Assembly: GCF_050281185.1 (NCBI RefSeq)
Contig: NZ_JBNNWS010000016.1
Coordinates: 62,001 to 126,000 of the forward strand
Length of the DNA: 64,000 nucleotides
Direction of reading: 5' to 3'
Origin: Heyndrickxia sp050281185
GTDB lineage: Bacteria > Bacillota > Bacilli > Bacillales > Bacillaceae_C
A program made the position numbers and the translations under genes. Numbering within the stretch: the first letter of the stretch is position 1; every line of letters begins with the position of its first letter. This document shows positions 8,587 to 17,000 of this stretch, piece by piece. The notes beneath the pieces are model-generated. The model was not told where the DNA came from. It saw only the letters and a program-made list of their open reading frames with translations, and searched no databases.

Positions 8587-9771
8587 TTACTTATCGTTTA
8601 ATGCTGCTACACCTGGCAAAATTTTGCCCTCCATAAATTCAAGAGAAGCTCCCCCGCCAGTTGAGATATGGCTCATTTTATCTGCAAGATTGAATTTTTC
8701 AACAGCTGCTGCAGAATCACCGCCGCCAATAACAGAATAAGTATTTGTCGCTTCAGCTAGGGCACTAGCAACACCTTTTGTACCATTTGCAAATGATTCT
8801 AGTTCAAATACACCCATCGGTCCGTTCCAAATAACGAGTTTCGATTGTCCAACCACTTCACGATAGAGTTCTACTGTTTTTGGTCCGATATCAAGAGCTT
8901 CCCAATCAGAAGGAATTTCATCAATAGGGACTACTTTTTTATTAGCAGTATCAGAGAAATCATCCGCAACAACAGCATCTACAGGCATATAAAATTTCAC
9001 ATTTTTTTGCTTTGCTTTTTCCATGAATGACTTTGCCAAATCAATTTTATCTTCTTCTAACAATGATTTGCCTATTTCATAACCTTGAGCTTTTATAAAA
9101 GTATAGGCTAGACCCCCGCCAATAATTAAGTTATCCACTTTTTCCAGCAGGTTATCGATCACACCTATCTTATCTTTTACTTTGGCGCCACCAATAATTG
9201 CAGTAAACGGGCGTTCAGGGTTTGATAGAGCCTTGCCTAGTACATCAAGCTCTTTTTCCATCAAGAAGCCTGCTACTGCAGGTAAGTATTGAGCAATTCC
9301 TTCTGTTGAAGCATGTGCACGGTGAGCCGCTCCAAAGGCATCATTCACATAGACATCTGCCAAATCTGCAAAGCTTCGTGCAAGCTCAGGGTCATTTTTT
9401 TCCTCGCCAGGATAAAAACGAACATTTTCTAATAAAACAATATCTCCGTTATTTAAACGATCGATTTCAGCTTTAGCGATTTCACCGTATGCCTCATTTG
9501 ATTTTCGAATATCTTTTTTCAATAATTCACTTAAACGCTTTGCAACTGGTGTTAATCGTAATTCCTCTACTACTTGGCCTTTTGGACGACCTAAATGACT
9601 TGCCAAAATTACCTTTGCGCCTTGGTCAATTAAATACTGAATGGTTGGCAATGCAGCACGAATTCGAGTATCATCTGTCACATTACCGTTTTGAAGCGGT
9701 ACATTAAAATCAACACGACAAAAAACACGTTTCCCACTCAAATCGATATCCTTAATGGTCTTTTTATTCAT
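8587..9771 (-). CDS. pgk: Phosphoglycerate kinase
   Basis: Transfers phosphate from 1,3-bisphosphoglycerate to ADP. The 394-residue protein starts MNKKTIKDIDLSGKRVFCRV and has the signature RVDFNVP, the substrate loop HLGRPKG, the hinge/nucleotide region IIGGAKVKDK and the C-terminal GGGDSAAAVEKF. Start chosen at ATG 9771 after AGGAGG; an upstream in-frame extension lacks family similarity. Third enzyme gene of the gapA-pgk-tpiA-gpmI-eno operon, 29 bp upstream of tpiA. Confidence 0.98.
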   Translation of the reverse strand: MNKKTIKDIDLSGKRVFCRVDFNVPLQNGNVTDDTRIRAALPTIQYLIDQGAKVILASHLGRPKGQVVEELRLTPVAKRLSELLKKDIRKSNEAYGEIAKAEIDRLNNGDIVLLENVRFYPGEEKNDPELARSFADLADVYVNDAFGAAHRAHASTEGIAQYLPAVAGFLMEKELDVLGKALSNPERPFTAIIGGAKVKDKIGVIDNLLEKVDNLIIGGGLAYTFIKAQGYEIGKSLLEEDKIDLAKSFMEKAKQKNVKFYMPVDAVVADDFSDTANKKVVPIDEIPSDWEALDIGPKTVELYREVVGQSKLVIWNGPMGVFELESFANGTKGVASALAEATNTYSVIGGGDSAAAVEKFNLADKMSHISTGGGASLEFMEGKILPGVAALNDK

Positions 9772-9874
9772 CCGTATTTGGCCTCCTTTATAGCAAAACA
9801 TATTTATGTATGAAAAACACTTTCGCGTCTTTCTAGAAAGCAGATTATACGAAACCAATAATCAAGCTTTCTTT

Positions 9875-9915
9875 GAAAAAAGGGAGCAGGGATTGTTCCC
9901 CACTCCCTTTTGTCC
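9875..9915 (-). terminator. Terminator/attenuator between gapA and pgk
   Basis: On the minus strand a GGGAGTGGGGAA...CCCTGCTCCC hairpin is followed by TTTTTT. It lies about 100 bp after gapA and about 110 bp before pgk. In this position it could lower transcription of the pgk-eno part relative to cggR-gapA. Confidence 0.8.
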
Positions 9916-10005
9916 CCATTATAAATGTTAGGACAATATATTTCCATCTATCACACTGAAAATACAACACATTTCTTTAATTAGTGTGGCATATTATTTA
10001 TATTT

Positions 10006-11013
10006 TTAAAGACCTTTTTTTGCAATATAAGCAGCAAGATCCACTACACGGTTTGAATATCCAGTTTCATTATCGTACCAAGAAAGGACTTTTACCATGT
10101 TGTTTTCAAGAACCATTGTAGATAAACCATCTACTGTTGATGATGCTTTGCTGCCATTATAATCACGAGATACAAGTGGAAGATCGCTATAAGCTAAAAT
10201 TCCTTTTAAATCTCCTTCTGCTGCTTCTTTTAAAGCTGCATTTACTTCGTCAGCAGTTACTTCTTTATCAAGCTCAGCAACTAAGTCAACAACAGAAACA
10301 TTAGAAGTAGGTACACGCATTGCCATACCATTTAATTTTCCTTTTAATTCAGGTAACACTAAAGCAACCGCTTTTGCCGCACCAGTTGTAGTCGGAATAA
10401 TATTTTCTGCTGCTGCACGTGCACGACGGTAATCTTTATGTGGCAAGTCAAGAATTTGTTGATCATTTGTGTATGAGTGAACAGTTGTCATCATACCGCG
10501 TTTAATACCGAATTTTTCATGAAGTACTTTTGCAAATGGTGCAAGACAGTTTGTAGTACAAGATGCATTAGAGATAACATTATGGTTTTGTGCATCATAT
10601 TTATCTTCATTTACACCCATTACAATTGTAATATCTTCACCAGATGCTGGCGCAGAGATAATAACTTTTTTTGCTCCTGCTTCAAGATGTTTTGCTGCAT
10701 CTTCACGTTTTGTAAAGCGTCCAGTAGATTCAACAACTACTTCTACACCAAGATCTCCCCAACCTAGTTGTGCAGGGTCACGCTCAGCTAAAACTTTCAC
10801 TTTATGACCACCTACAACAAGGCTGTCACCATCAACAGAAACTTCCACATCAAGAGTTCCATGAACTGAGTCATATTGCAATAAATGTGCTAACATATTT
10901 GCATCTGTTAAGTCATTTACAGCAACCACTTCTACTTCTGGATTATTTAAAGCAGCACGAAATACATTACGTCCAATACGCCCAAAACCATTAATACCAA
11001 CTTTTACAGTCAT
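10006..11013 (-). CDS. gapA: Glyceraldehyde-3-phosphate dehydrogenase (glycolytic, NAD-dependent)
   Basis: Oxidises glyceraldehyde 3-phosphate to 1,3-bisphosphoglycerate. The 335 residues start MTVKVGINGFGRIGRNVF (Rossmann motif) and include the catalytic cysteine in SNASCTTNCLAP, the histidine in TTVHSYTNDQ and SWYDNETGYSNRV at the C-terminus. The ATG at 11013 has AAGGAGG. Assigned as GapA rather than the gluconeogenic GapB because it directly follows cggR in the glycolytic operon. A terminator-like hairpin follows before pgk. Confidence 0.97.
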   Translation of the reverse strand: MTVKVGINGFGRIGRNVFRAALNNPEVEVVAVNDLTDANMLAHLLQYDSVHGTLDVEVSVDGDSLVVGGHKVKVLAERDPAQLGWGDLGVEVVVESTGRFTKREDAAKHLEAGAKKVIISAPASGEDITIVMGVNEDKYDAQNHNVISNASCTTNCLAPFAKVLHEKFGIKRGMMTTVHSYTNDQQILDLPHKDYRRARAAAENIIPTTTGAAKAVALVLPELKGKLNGMAMRVPTSNVSVVDLVAELDKEVTADEVNAALKEAAEGDLKGILAYSDLPLVSRDYNGSKASSTVDGLSTMVLENNMVKVLSWYDNETGYSNRVVDLAAYIAKKGL

Positions 11014-11085
11014 TTTAATTTCCTCCTTAGAGTATCTATTAATATTTTTTATCATTTAAAAGAGCAAACTCTTTTATTAAAAAAA

Positions 11086-12111
11086 TTACAATCCTAGAAT
11101 TTTTTTTGCAGCACCTTCATCAGTAATGAGTACCGTAGATTTCGTTGCACTTTTCATTACTGCTTTGATTGCTTTTGCTTTTGAAGATCCTCCTGCAACG
11201 GCAAGTACGTGCTCGATGGAAGCTAAGTCACTAAGTTGTAGTCCAACTGTAGGTACCTTATGTACAACATCTCCAGCTTCATTAAAATAATAACCAAAAG
11301 CCTCACCTACAGCGGATCCGCTCGTAATAATTTTCATGTCTTCATCCTTCGTTTTACGACGCTTCGCCATTACGTTAGCATCTCCAATTCCATGTAAAAC
11401 CATGTTAGCGTTTTTAATTAAATTTAGAACCTCTTTTATAATCGGCTCTTTTATAAAGGATTGATAGACTTCTTTACTTACTTGATCAGGAACATATAGT
11501 ACTCGATGCTTAGCACCTGTGTTTTCTGCCATTCTTGCACAGACAGAATTTGCCTCATTTTTAACATCTTCACCAATACCGCCTCTGGCTGGTACAAATA
11601 CTGTATTCGTATCGCCAATAAATTCCGATGTAAGCATATCAGCAACAGCTGCCATAGTTGTTCCACCTGCAACGGCAATGATATTTTCATCTACAAGACG
11701 TTTTCTTATTCTTTTTTCACAGGCTCTGCCTAGTTCTTGTTTCACCCAAGGTGTTTCATCGCTGTCTCCAGAAACAATAACAACTTCTTGAAGGTTCAAT
11801 ATTTTTTTTAATCTTTCTTCCATTTCATTAATACCCGAGATTTCTCTCATCATACTTTCCAGCCCGCGCAAAACAGATAATCCCTGTTGAGATACCGTCA
11901 TTCCACTCGATTTAATGATAATCAACTTTTGCTCATTCAAAAATTCAACTTCACTGCGCAATACTCGTTCAGATAAACCAAGTGCATGTGCCAGGGTTCT
12001 TCTTCCAACCGGTTCCATAAAATGAATCGAACGAAGAATTTGATATCGTTTTTGCATAACAGAAAGCATATCAGGTAATAATTTTTTTTGAACCTCAATT
12101 AAGGAATGCAT
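11086..12111 (-). CDS. cggR: Central glycolytic genes regulator CggR
   Basis: SorC/DeoR-family repressor of the gapA operon, released from DNA by fructose-1,6-bisphosphate (known for B. subtilis CggR). The 341-residue protein has an N-terminal helix-turn-helix (about residues 25-60, GRRTLAHALGLSERVLRSEV) and a sugar-phosphate-binding domain with AVAGGTTMAAVADML and VFVPARGGIGED. It is the first gene of the operon, 72 bp ahead of gapA, and a tandem operator lies 31 bp upstream of its start. Confidence 0.96.
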   Translation of the reverse strand: MHSLIEVQKKLLPDMLSVMQKRYQILRSIHFMEPVGRRTLAHALGLSERVLRSEVEFLNEQKLIIIKSSGMTVSQQGLSVLRGLESMMREISGINEMEERLKKILNLQEVVIVSGDSDETPWVKQELGRACEKRIRKRLVDENIIAVAGGTTMAAVADMLTSEFIGDTNTVFVPARGGIGEDVKNEANSVCARMAENTGAKHRVLYVPDQVSKEVYQSFIKEPIIKEVLNLIKNANMVLHGIGDANVMAKRRKTKDEDMKIITSGSAVGEAFGYYFNEAGDVVHKVPTVGLQLSDLASIEHVLAVAGGSSKAKAIKAVMKSATKSTVLITDEGAAKKILGL

Positions 12112-12141
12112 CTTATTTGTCCCTTCTTACGAATGTTCCGG

Positions 12142-12177
12142 GTCCTTTTCAGTCCCGCGTAGACATATTATGTCCCG
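12142..12177 (-). promoter_or_regulatory. CggR operator
   Basis: Read on the minus strand the site is CGGGAC-N6-TGTC-N4-CGGGAC-N6-GGAC. This matches the known tandem CggR operator (CGGGACN6TGTCN4CGGGACN6TGTC) except that the last half-element is GGAC instead of TGTC. It lies just upstream of cggR, consistent with autoregulation of the whole glycolytic operon. Confidence 0.9.
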
Positions 12178-12299
12178 ATCGATACAAAAAAAATCACCCT
12201 TGGTACATCTTTATTTTAGCAGTGTAAAAATAGGAATTCAACTAAGAAACATTATTTTTTTCTTTTTAGGGTTTATTAATTAAATGTTGTTGTTTCAAA

Positions 12300-12533
12300 T
12301 AGGCTCTTTTCGTATAAATTGTTGTTTTTAGACTATAAACTTAGTCCGTTGATTTCCGCTCCAGACACTTGCTTTCCGCGGGGAGGGATGGAAGCCTCCT
12401 CGGCGTTACCGCCTGCGGGGTCTCCCACTTCCATCTTTTTCCCGCAGGAGTCAAGTGCCCTCCGCTACAACCAACTCAGATTGTTAATAAAATATCACTA
12501 AAAAAGCAACAAACTTTACGAAAACAGCCTTCT
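12300..12533. mobile_element. MITE-like element with ~30-bp terminal inverted repeats
   Basis: The left end (12300-12330, AGGCTCTTTTCGTATAAATT...) and the reverse complement of the right end (12500-12532, AGGCTGTTTTCGTAAAGTTT...) are similar over about 30 bp. Between them lies a core that is visibly more GC-rich than its surroundings. The core folds back: CACTTG (12366-12371) pairs with CAAGTG (12452-12457), and GATGGAAG (12387-12394) pairs with CTTCCATC (12428-12435). No convincing coding frame exists. Single related ends occur elsewhere in the window. Confidence 0.65.
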
Positions 12534-12541
12534 AATAAAAA

Positions 12542-12606
12542 CCTGTATGGTATGTGTTCAGCTCGTTTTACAACGTAAAGAAATCGCTTCACACATACCA
12601 TACAGG
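12542..12606. repeat. Perfect 16-bp inverted repeat with overlapping terminator-like hairpin
   Basis: Arms 12542-12557 and 12591-12606 are perfect reverse complements (CCTGTATGGTATGTGT type) separated by 33 nt. On the minus strand an alternative AAATCGC/GCGATTT stem (arms near 12584 and 12605-12612) followed by CTTT shares one arm. The structure sits just past the stop codon of the glutaredoxin-like gene, where a terminator would be expected. Confidence 0.6.
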
Positions 12607-12628
12607 CGATTTTATCAAAAAAAAACTA

Positions 12629-12871
12629 TTAACAAAGCCTTTCTTTTAAACAATTACTAATTGTAAAATAATCTATTTGCCCATACTGGACAATTTCCTG
12701 ATTTATCTCAATGACAGGTATCATTAATCCATATTTTTCTGTAAGCTCATCACTTTCATCGATATTCTTTTCAATCAGCTCAAAAGAATATTCGTTTTTA
12801 AGGATCGTTAATAATTCCTTCGCTTCCTTACACAGATGACATTGATTTCTTGTATAGAAAACTACTTGCAT
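12629..12871 (-). CDS. Glutaredoxin-like (DUF836-type) small thiol protein
   Basis: 80-residue protein with a thioredoxin-fold start (MQVVFYTRNQCHLCKEA) and a CxxC redox motif, CHLC, at about residues 11-14. A cis-proline is visible in LMIPVIEIN. This matches the short glutaredoxin-family proteins often found beside rpoN/cggR in Bacillaceae (known context, recalled). Start at ATG 12871 is preferred over an upstream TTG because TTAGGAGA has the right spacing only to the ATG. Its partner or substrate cannot be told from the sequence. Confidence 0.8.
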   Translation of the reverse strand: MQVVFYTRNQCHLCKEAKELLTILKNEYSFELIEKNIDESDELTEKYGLMIPVIEINQEIVQYGQIDYFTISNCLKERLC

Positions 12872-12980
12872 TTTAAACAATCTCCTAACTAATTCGCTTT
12901 GTTGATGGTTGAATTACATGTAGGGTACGTGTGAAGAATTTTATACGAGTATCACTAGCTAATCACATACACTACAAGAT

Positions 12981-14321
12981 TCAGCTATATCGCTTTCGTT
13001 TTGCTGAGGAAGGAATATTTAATTGGTCACGATATTTAGCAACTGTTCTTCTTGAGACGATAATTCCATCCTTTTTTAAATCATCCGCAATTGCTTGATC
13101 TGATAATGGCTTTAATTTATTTTCCTTCTCAATGAATTGGGTAATAAGCGTCTTAACCTGCAGAGCAGATGCTTGATCATCGTCTTCATCAGAATTTTTC
13201 ATTAATCCTGAAGAAAAAAAGTACTTCAATTCATATGTTCCAAATGGTGTTTGGATATACTTTTCCCTGACAGCTCTGCTGACAGTCGATTCATGAACCC
13301 CAATTTCATCTGATAGCTCTCTCATTGTTAATGGTTTTAAAAACCTTGGCCCTTTTAAAAAGAAATCGTATTGCTTCTGAATAATCATCATTCCAACCTT
13401 CATAAGCGTTTCATTTCTTTGTTGTAAGCTTTTTATAATCCATTGATAATCCTGCGTCTTATCTTTCAAAAATTGTTTTACTTGTTGATCCTTATAGGAT
13501 GACATCATTGTATAATATTCCTTTTGAAATTGCACATTTGGTAGATGCTTTTGAAACAAGTTGAGCTCAACATTTCCATTCTTTATCGTTACTATTAAAT
13601 CAGGAACGATATATTGCGGCTGTTCTTTATAATAAGCTGATCCCGGCCTAGGTTCCAAGGTTTTAATATAGTCAGCTGCCATTTGAATTTCATTCATTTC
13701 TATTCCCAGTTCCTTAGAAATAAGCTTCCACTTACGATCAGCAAATTCTAAAAAATAGTTTGCTAGAATTTCTTTAACAGTTCTAGGACAGTCTTTCTTA
13801 CGTTGCACTTGGAGTAAGAGACACTCCTTTAAATCACGTGCACCTACTCCTGCCGGTTCTAAGCTTTGCAATAAATCAAGACATTGATTAGCTGCTTGTA
13901 TATCTATATTTGAAATTTTTGCTGCCTCTTCTATTGGTATAGTTAAATAACCATTTGTATCTAGGTTATTTATAAGCTGAGACATCATTTTTTTCTCATC
14001 TTTTGGTAGCGTTTTCAAAGAAAGTTGAATAAATAAATAGTCTTGTAAGGTAGCAGACGACTGCGCAATTTGATTTATCCAATTTTTATCGTCACGTTCG
14101 TTATATTTAGATGTTTGCTTTTTTGATCCATCATAACGTATATCCATATATTTAACATTTGTATTTTCCAATTGGATTAGGGGATTCTCTGTTGCTTTTG
14201 CTTCCAAAAATGAGGTTAATTCCTGGGCCGAATATTGGAGAAGTTCTATAGCCTGCTTCAATTCCTGAGTCATAGCTAATTTTAATGTTTGCTGCTGAAA
14301 TAAACCAAATTGTAATTCCAA
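12981..14321 (-). CDS. rpoN: RNA polymerase sigma-54 factor (SigL/RpoN)
   Basis: Alternative sigma factor that recognises -12/-24 promoters and needs AAA+ activators. The 446-residue protein has the glutamine/leucine-rich activator-interacting N-terminus (about 1-50), the core-binding middle domain, a helix-turn-helix (LTMRELSDEIGVHESTVSRA) and the RpoN box SRRTVAKYRD near the C-terminus. The start is TTG at 14321, supported by GGGAGGGG six bases upstream and by the family's MELQFGL-type beginning. Lies just downstream of no obvious partner; the Grx-like gene follows 110 bp away. Confidence 0.95.
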   Translation of the reverse strand: MELQFGLFQQQTLKLAMTQELKQAIELLQYSAQELTSFLEAKATENPLIQLENTNVKYMDIRYDGSKKQTSKYNERDDKNWINQIAQSSATLQDYLFIQLSLKTLPKDEKKMMSQLINNLDTNGYLTIPIEEAAKISNIDIQAANQCLDLLQSLEPAGVGARDLKECLLLQVQRKKDCPRTVKEILANYFLEFADRKWKLISKELGIEMNEIQMAADYIKTLEPRPGSAYYKEQPQYIVPDLIVTIKNGNVELNLFQKHLPNVQFQKEYYTMMSSYKDQQVKQFLKDKTQDYQWIIKSLQQRNETLMKVGMMIIQKQYDFFLKGPRFLKPLTMRELSDEIGVHESTVSRAVREKYIQTPFGTYELKYFFSSGLMKNSDEDDDQASALQVKTLITQFIEKENKLKPLSDQAIADDLKKDGIIVSRRTVAKYRDQLNIPSSAKRKRYS

Positions 14322-14474
14322 GCGTTTCCCCTCCCTTCAGGTTAACATTATTTATTTTACATCACATTAAATCATCCGTACATATATATGAATCTTTATT
14401 CTTATAGTTTTATAATATGTATTGCATTTCTTATCTTTCTACTATATAATTGTTTATCGTACGGTTAAAACTTT

Positions 14475-14546
14475 GCCCTCGTGGTGCAACGGATAGCACG
14501 TAAGATTCCGGTTCTTAAAATGGGGGTTCGATTCCCTCCGAGGGCG
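14475..14546 (+). tRNA. tRNA-Arg (anticodon CCG)
   Basis: Folds as a complete 72-nt cloverleaf: acceptor GCCCTCG/CGAGGGC with a discriminator G, D-arm, anticodon stem TAAGA/TCTTA with loop TTCCGGT (anticodon CCG), and T-arm GGGGG TTCGATT CCCTC. CCA is not encoded. It lies between rpoN and clpP, where B. subtilis has an Arg tRNA gene. Confidence 0.93.
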
Positions 14547-14554
14547 TAAGCAAA

Positions 14555-14588
14555 CCTCTTGTTCCTAATGAACAAGAGGCTTTTTTTA
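14555..14588 (+). terminator. Terminator of tRNA-Arg
   Basis: Ten-bp stem CCTCTTGTTC/GAACAAGAGG (14555-14564 and 14570-14579) with a 5-nt loop, followed by a run of seven to eight T residues on the plus strand, immediately after the tRNA. Confidence 0.93.
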
Positions 14589-14704
14589 TCTTTGTTTAGA
14601 AATATTCAAACTTGGCTACTATGATTAAAGTGAAGTTATTTAAAAGGTATATTCCTTCCCAATTGATACTGGGTAAAAAATTTTCAGAAATAACAAGTGA
14701 TTTG

Positions 14705-14734
14705 TTTGACCTTTATTGACCATCAGTGTATGAT
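14705..14734 (+). promoter_or_regulatory. clpP promoter with CtsR operator
   Basis: TTTGACCTTTATTGACC (14705-14721) is the reverse complement of the CtsR heptad operator GGTCAAA-NAN-GGTCAAA, with one base differing. The -35 box TTGACC (14706-14711) lies inside it; a -10 box TATGAT (14729-14734) follows after 17 bp. CtsR binding would block RNA polymerase and release it on heat or protein stress. Confidence 0.88.
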
Positions 14735-14825
14735 AACAGTACATAAGGATTTTTTCCTTAATATAATAATTTATGAAAGATTATGACCGGCTCTATTCGC
14801 CGTATTAGTCAAAGGAGGAGCAAGT

Positions 14826-15419
14826 ATGAACTTAATCCCTACAGTTATTGAACAAACAAATCGAGGTGAACGTGCATACGACATTTATTCTCGTCTGTTA
14901 AAGGATCGAATCATTATGCTTGGCAGCGCCATCGATGATAATGTAGCGAATTCTATCGTTGCACAGCTTCTATTTTTAGATGCTGAAAATCCTGGTAAAG
15001 ATATTTCTCTTTATATTAATAGTCCTGGCGGCAGTATCACTGCAGGTATGGCCATTTACGATACAATGCAGTTTATTAAATCGGATGTTCAAACAATTTG
15101 TATCGGTATGGCGGCTTCAATGGGAGCCTTTTTACTTACTGCTGGTGCAAAAGGTAAACGCTATGCACTTCCTAACAGTGAGGTAATGATTCATCAGCCA
15201 TTAGGAGGCGCTCAAGGTCAAGCAACAGAAATCGAAATTGCAGCAAAGCGTATCCTTTTCATGCGTGAAAAATTAAACAAAATCATGGCAGAACGTACAG
15301 GTCAACCACTTGATGTTATTCAAGCAGATACTGAGAGAGATAATTTTATGACCGCAGAAAGAGCAAAAGAGTACGGCCTTATCGACCATATCATTACACG
15401 TGCGGATGAAAAAAAATAA
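14826..15419 (+). CDS. clpP: ATP-dependent Clp protease proteolytic subunit
   Basis: Serine peptidase that forms a 14-subunit chamber and degrades proteins fed by ClpC, ClpX or ClpE, including SsrA-tagged proteins. The 197 residues contain the full triad: Ser98 in GMAASMGAF, His123 in VMIHQPLGG and Asp172 in ERDNFM. Length equals B. subtilis ClpP. ATG at 14826 follows AAAGGAGG. Single gene with its own CtsR-type promoter and a strong terminator, and the only housekeeping gene here on the plus strand besides the tRNA. Confidence 0.98.
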   Translation: MNLIPTVIEQTNRGERAYDIYSRLLKDRIIMLGSAIDDNVANSIVAQLLFLDAENPGKDISLYINSPGGSITAGMAIYDTMQFIKSDVQTICIGMAASMGAFLLTAGAKGKRYALPNSEVMIHQPLGGAQGQATEIEIAAKRILFMREKLNKIMAERTGQPLDVIQADTERDNFMTAERAKEYGLIDHIITRADEKK

Positions 15420-15445
15420 AGTAAAACTTCAATATGAAAAACAAA

Positions 15446-15479
15446 AAAGAACTGTTCAAAACAACAGTTCTTTTTTTGC
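15446..15479 (+). terminator. Terminator of clpP
   Basis: Nine-bp stem AGAACTGTT/AACAGTTCT (15448-15456 and 15463-15471) with a 6-nt loop, followed by TTTTTTT on the plus strand, 28 bp after the clpP stop. Confidence 0.92.
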
Positions 15480-15490
15480 TATATTTAACT

Positions 15491-15603
15491 CCAGTGCTTA
15501 GCTCCTCCAATCAAAAAACAGCAAACATTGAAGTCAAAGAGCGGACTTCTTTGGTTGGAGGTTAATTGCTGGTCAGGGCTGATCAAGGCGCTTCTTCTTT
15601 TCT
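15491..15603 (-). repeat. GC-rich dispersed repeat, copy 1
   Basis: Ends CTCCAGTGCTTAGCTCCTC and GCTGATCAAGGCGCTTCTTC match, in order and spacing, the ends of the tracts at 17001-17112 and (inverted) 28137-28282. It lies between the convergent clpP and crh genes. No coding frame or transposase. Family membership is by eye only. Confidence 0.55.
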
Positions 15604-15606
15604 TGT

Positions 15607-15864
15607 TTATTGATCATTTCCAATAAATTTCGCTAGCTCTTCTACTGCAACTTTTTCATCGTTTCCGATTGCACTTAAAGTAATGATAGAACCTGCTCCA
15701 GCTGCTAGACTCATTAATCCCATTATACTTTTAGCGTTAACTTTCTTTCCATCCTTTTCAAGAAAAATCTCTGATGAAAAACGATTAGCCTCCTGAACAA
15801 ATAATGCTGCAGGCCGTGCTTGTAAACCGGTTTTTAATTTTACTTCGACTTGTTTCTCAACCAT
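15607..15864 (-). CDS. crh: HPr-like catabolite repression protein Crh
   Basis: Cofactor of CcpA in carbon catabolite repression. The 85-residue protein is an HPr homologue, but residue 15 in the motif GLQARPAAL is glutamine instead of the phosphorylatable histidine, so it cannot take part in PTS sugar transport; this distinguishes Crh from HPr. The regulatory serine is present in KSIMGLMSL (Ser46), the target of HprK, whose gene lies at 25729-26667. ATG at 15864 follows AAAGGGGAG. Downstream of whiA in the same order as in B. subtilis. Confidence 0.96.
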   Translation of the reverse strand: MVEKQVEVKLKTGLQARPAALFVQEANRFSSEIFLEKDGKKVNAKSIMGLMSLAAGAGSIITLSAIGNDEKVAVEELAKFIGNDQ

Positions 15865-15890
15865 TTGTGCTTTCTCCCCTTTTTATTTTT

Positions 15891-15910
15891 AGGCTCTTTT
15901 CGTAATTCTA
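15891..15910. repeat. Solitary end of the MITE-like element
   Basis: The sequence AGGCTCTTTTCGTAA between whiA and crh is identical to the outer part of the terminal repeat of the element at 12300-12533. No matching second end is visible nearby, so this is either a relic or a chance match. Confidence 0.4.
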
Positions 15911-15947
15911 TCAATAATATTCCTTAATAATTCTTACTAATTATTTA

Positions 15948-16907
15948 TCAATTTGAAAGTGACTTTTTATCCAAATTGCCTGCTCGTAATTTTTCGGCGA
16001 TTTCGTCAATCTTTCTCAGACGATGGTTTATCCCGGACTTGCTAATATTACCGGACGAAACCATTTCTCCTAGTTCCTTTAGGGTAACGTCCTGGTATGC
16101 AACTCGTAATTCAGCAATCTCCCTTAATTTATCAGGTAATATTTGAAGCCCTACCGTCTCGTCTATAAATCGAATATTTTCGACTTGCCTGAGGGCTGCT
16201 CCGATTGTTTTATTTAAATTGGCTGTTTCACAATTAACAAGTCGATTTACCGAATTTCTCATATCTCTAACAATTCGTACATCCTCAAAACGCAGTAGTG
16301 CATTGTGTGCTCCAATAACATTTAAAAACTCAGTAATCTTTTCCGCTTCCTTCAAATATGTGATAAATCCTTTTTTTCGCTCTAATGTTTTACTATTTAA
16401 ATTGAAATAGTTCATAAGATCACATAATGAATCATTATGTTCCTTATATAATGAAAAGATTTCTAAATGATAAGATGATGTCTCTGGATTATTAACTGAA
16501 CCACCAGCAAGAAAAGCTCCTCTTAAATAAGAACGTTTACAACATTTTTTCTTAATTAAGGCTGGTGAAATGTTATGGATGAAGGTAAAGCCTTCACCTA
16601 AAATTTCGAGATCTTCTAGTATATCTCTTGCTTTTGCTTTAAGTCTTACAATATAAACATTATTTTTTTTCAAACGCATTTTTTTTCTTACTAATAATTC
16701 AACAGGAGTATCATATATCCTCTTTATTAAAGTATAAATCCTTCTAGCGATCGCTGCATTTTCTGTTTGGACATTTACGATCAATATTCTATTCGAAAAT
16801 GATAAAGAACCATTCATGCGAATAAGAGCTGATAGCTCTGCACGAACACAGCAGTCCTTTACCTCCAGATTTGTTAATTCCTTTTTTGTTTCCGAAGCAA
16901 ATGACAT
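15948..16907 (-). CDS. whiA: DNA-binding protein WhiA
   Basis: WhiA (YvcL) is a conserved Gram-positive DNA-binding protein that influences cell division and chromosome segregation in Bacillus. The 319-residue protein has the N-terminal LAGLIDADG homing-endonuclease-like fold (LRGAFLAGGSVNNP, about residues 120-135) that lacks nuclease activity in this family, and a C-terminal helix-turn-helix (TLKELGEMVSSGNISKSGIN). Length fits B. subtilis YvcL. ATG at 16907 follows GGAGGTATG. A repeat separates it from yvcK. Confidence 0.95.
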   Translation of the reverse strand: MSFASETKKELTNLEVKDCCVRAELSALIRMNGSLSFSNRILIVNVQTENAAIARRIYTLIKRIYDTPVELLVRKKMRLKKNNVYIVRLKAKARDILEDLEILGEGFTFIHNISPALIKKKCCKRSYLRGAFLAGGSVNNPETSSYHLEIFSLYKEHNDSLCDLMNYFNLNSKTLERKKGFITYLKEAEKITEFLNVIGAHNALLRFEDVRIVRDMRNSVNRLVNCETANLNKTIGAALRQVENIRFIDETVGLQILPDKLREIAELRVAYQDVTLKELGEMVSSGNISKSGINHRLRKIDEIAEKLRAGNLDKKSLSN

Positions 16908-17000
16908 TCTACATACCTCCGATATCCCTTACCTATAGGATTGCCAGTATGCTGAAAAAGCTTACCTTATTTCCTGTAAAGAAGCGAAGCTTTACTTTTT

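Noticed and set aside
12319..12578. Two short plus-strand frames in the MITE-like core
   Set aside because: They run through a foldable repeat, lack a ribosome-binding site and differ in frame; the repeat explains the sequence better.
14475..14546. tRNA-Arg as an attachment site of an integrated element
   Set aside because: No integrase gene or direct repeat of the tRNA 3' end is visible nearby, and the flanks are conserved Bacillus genes.
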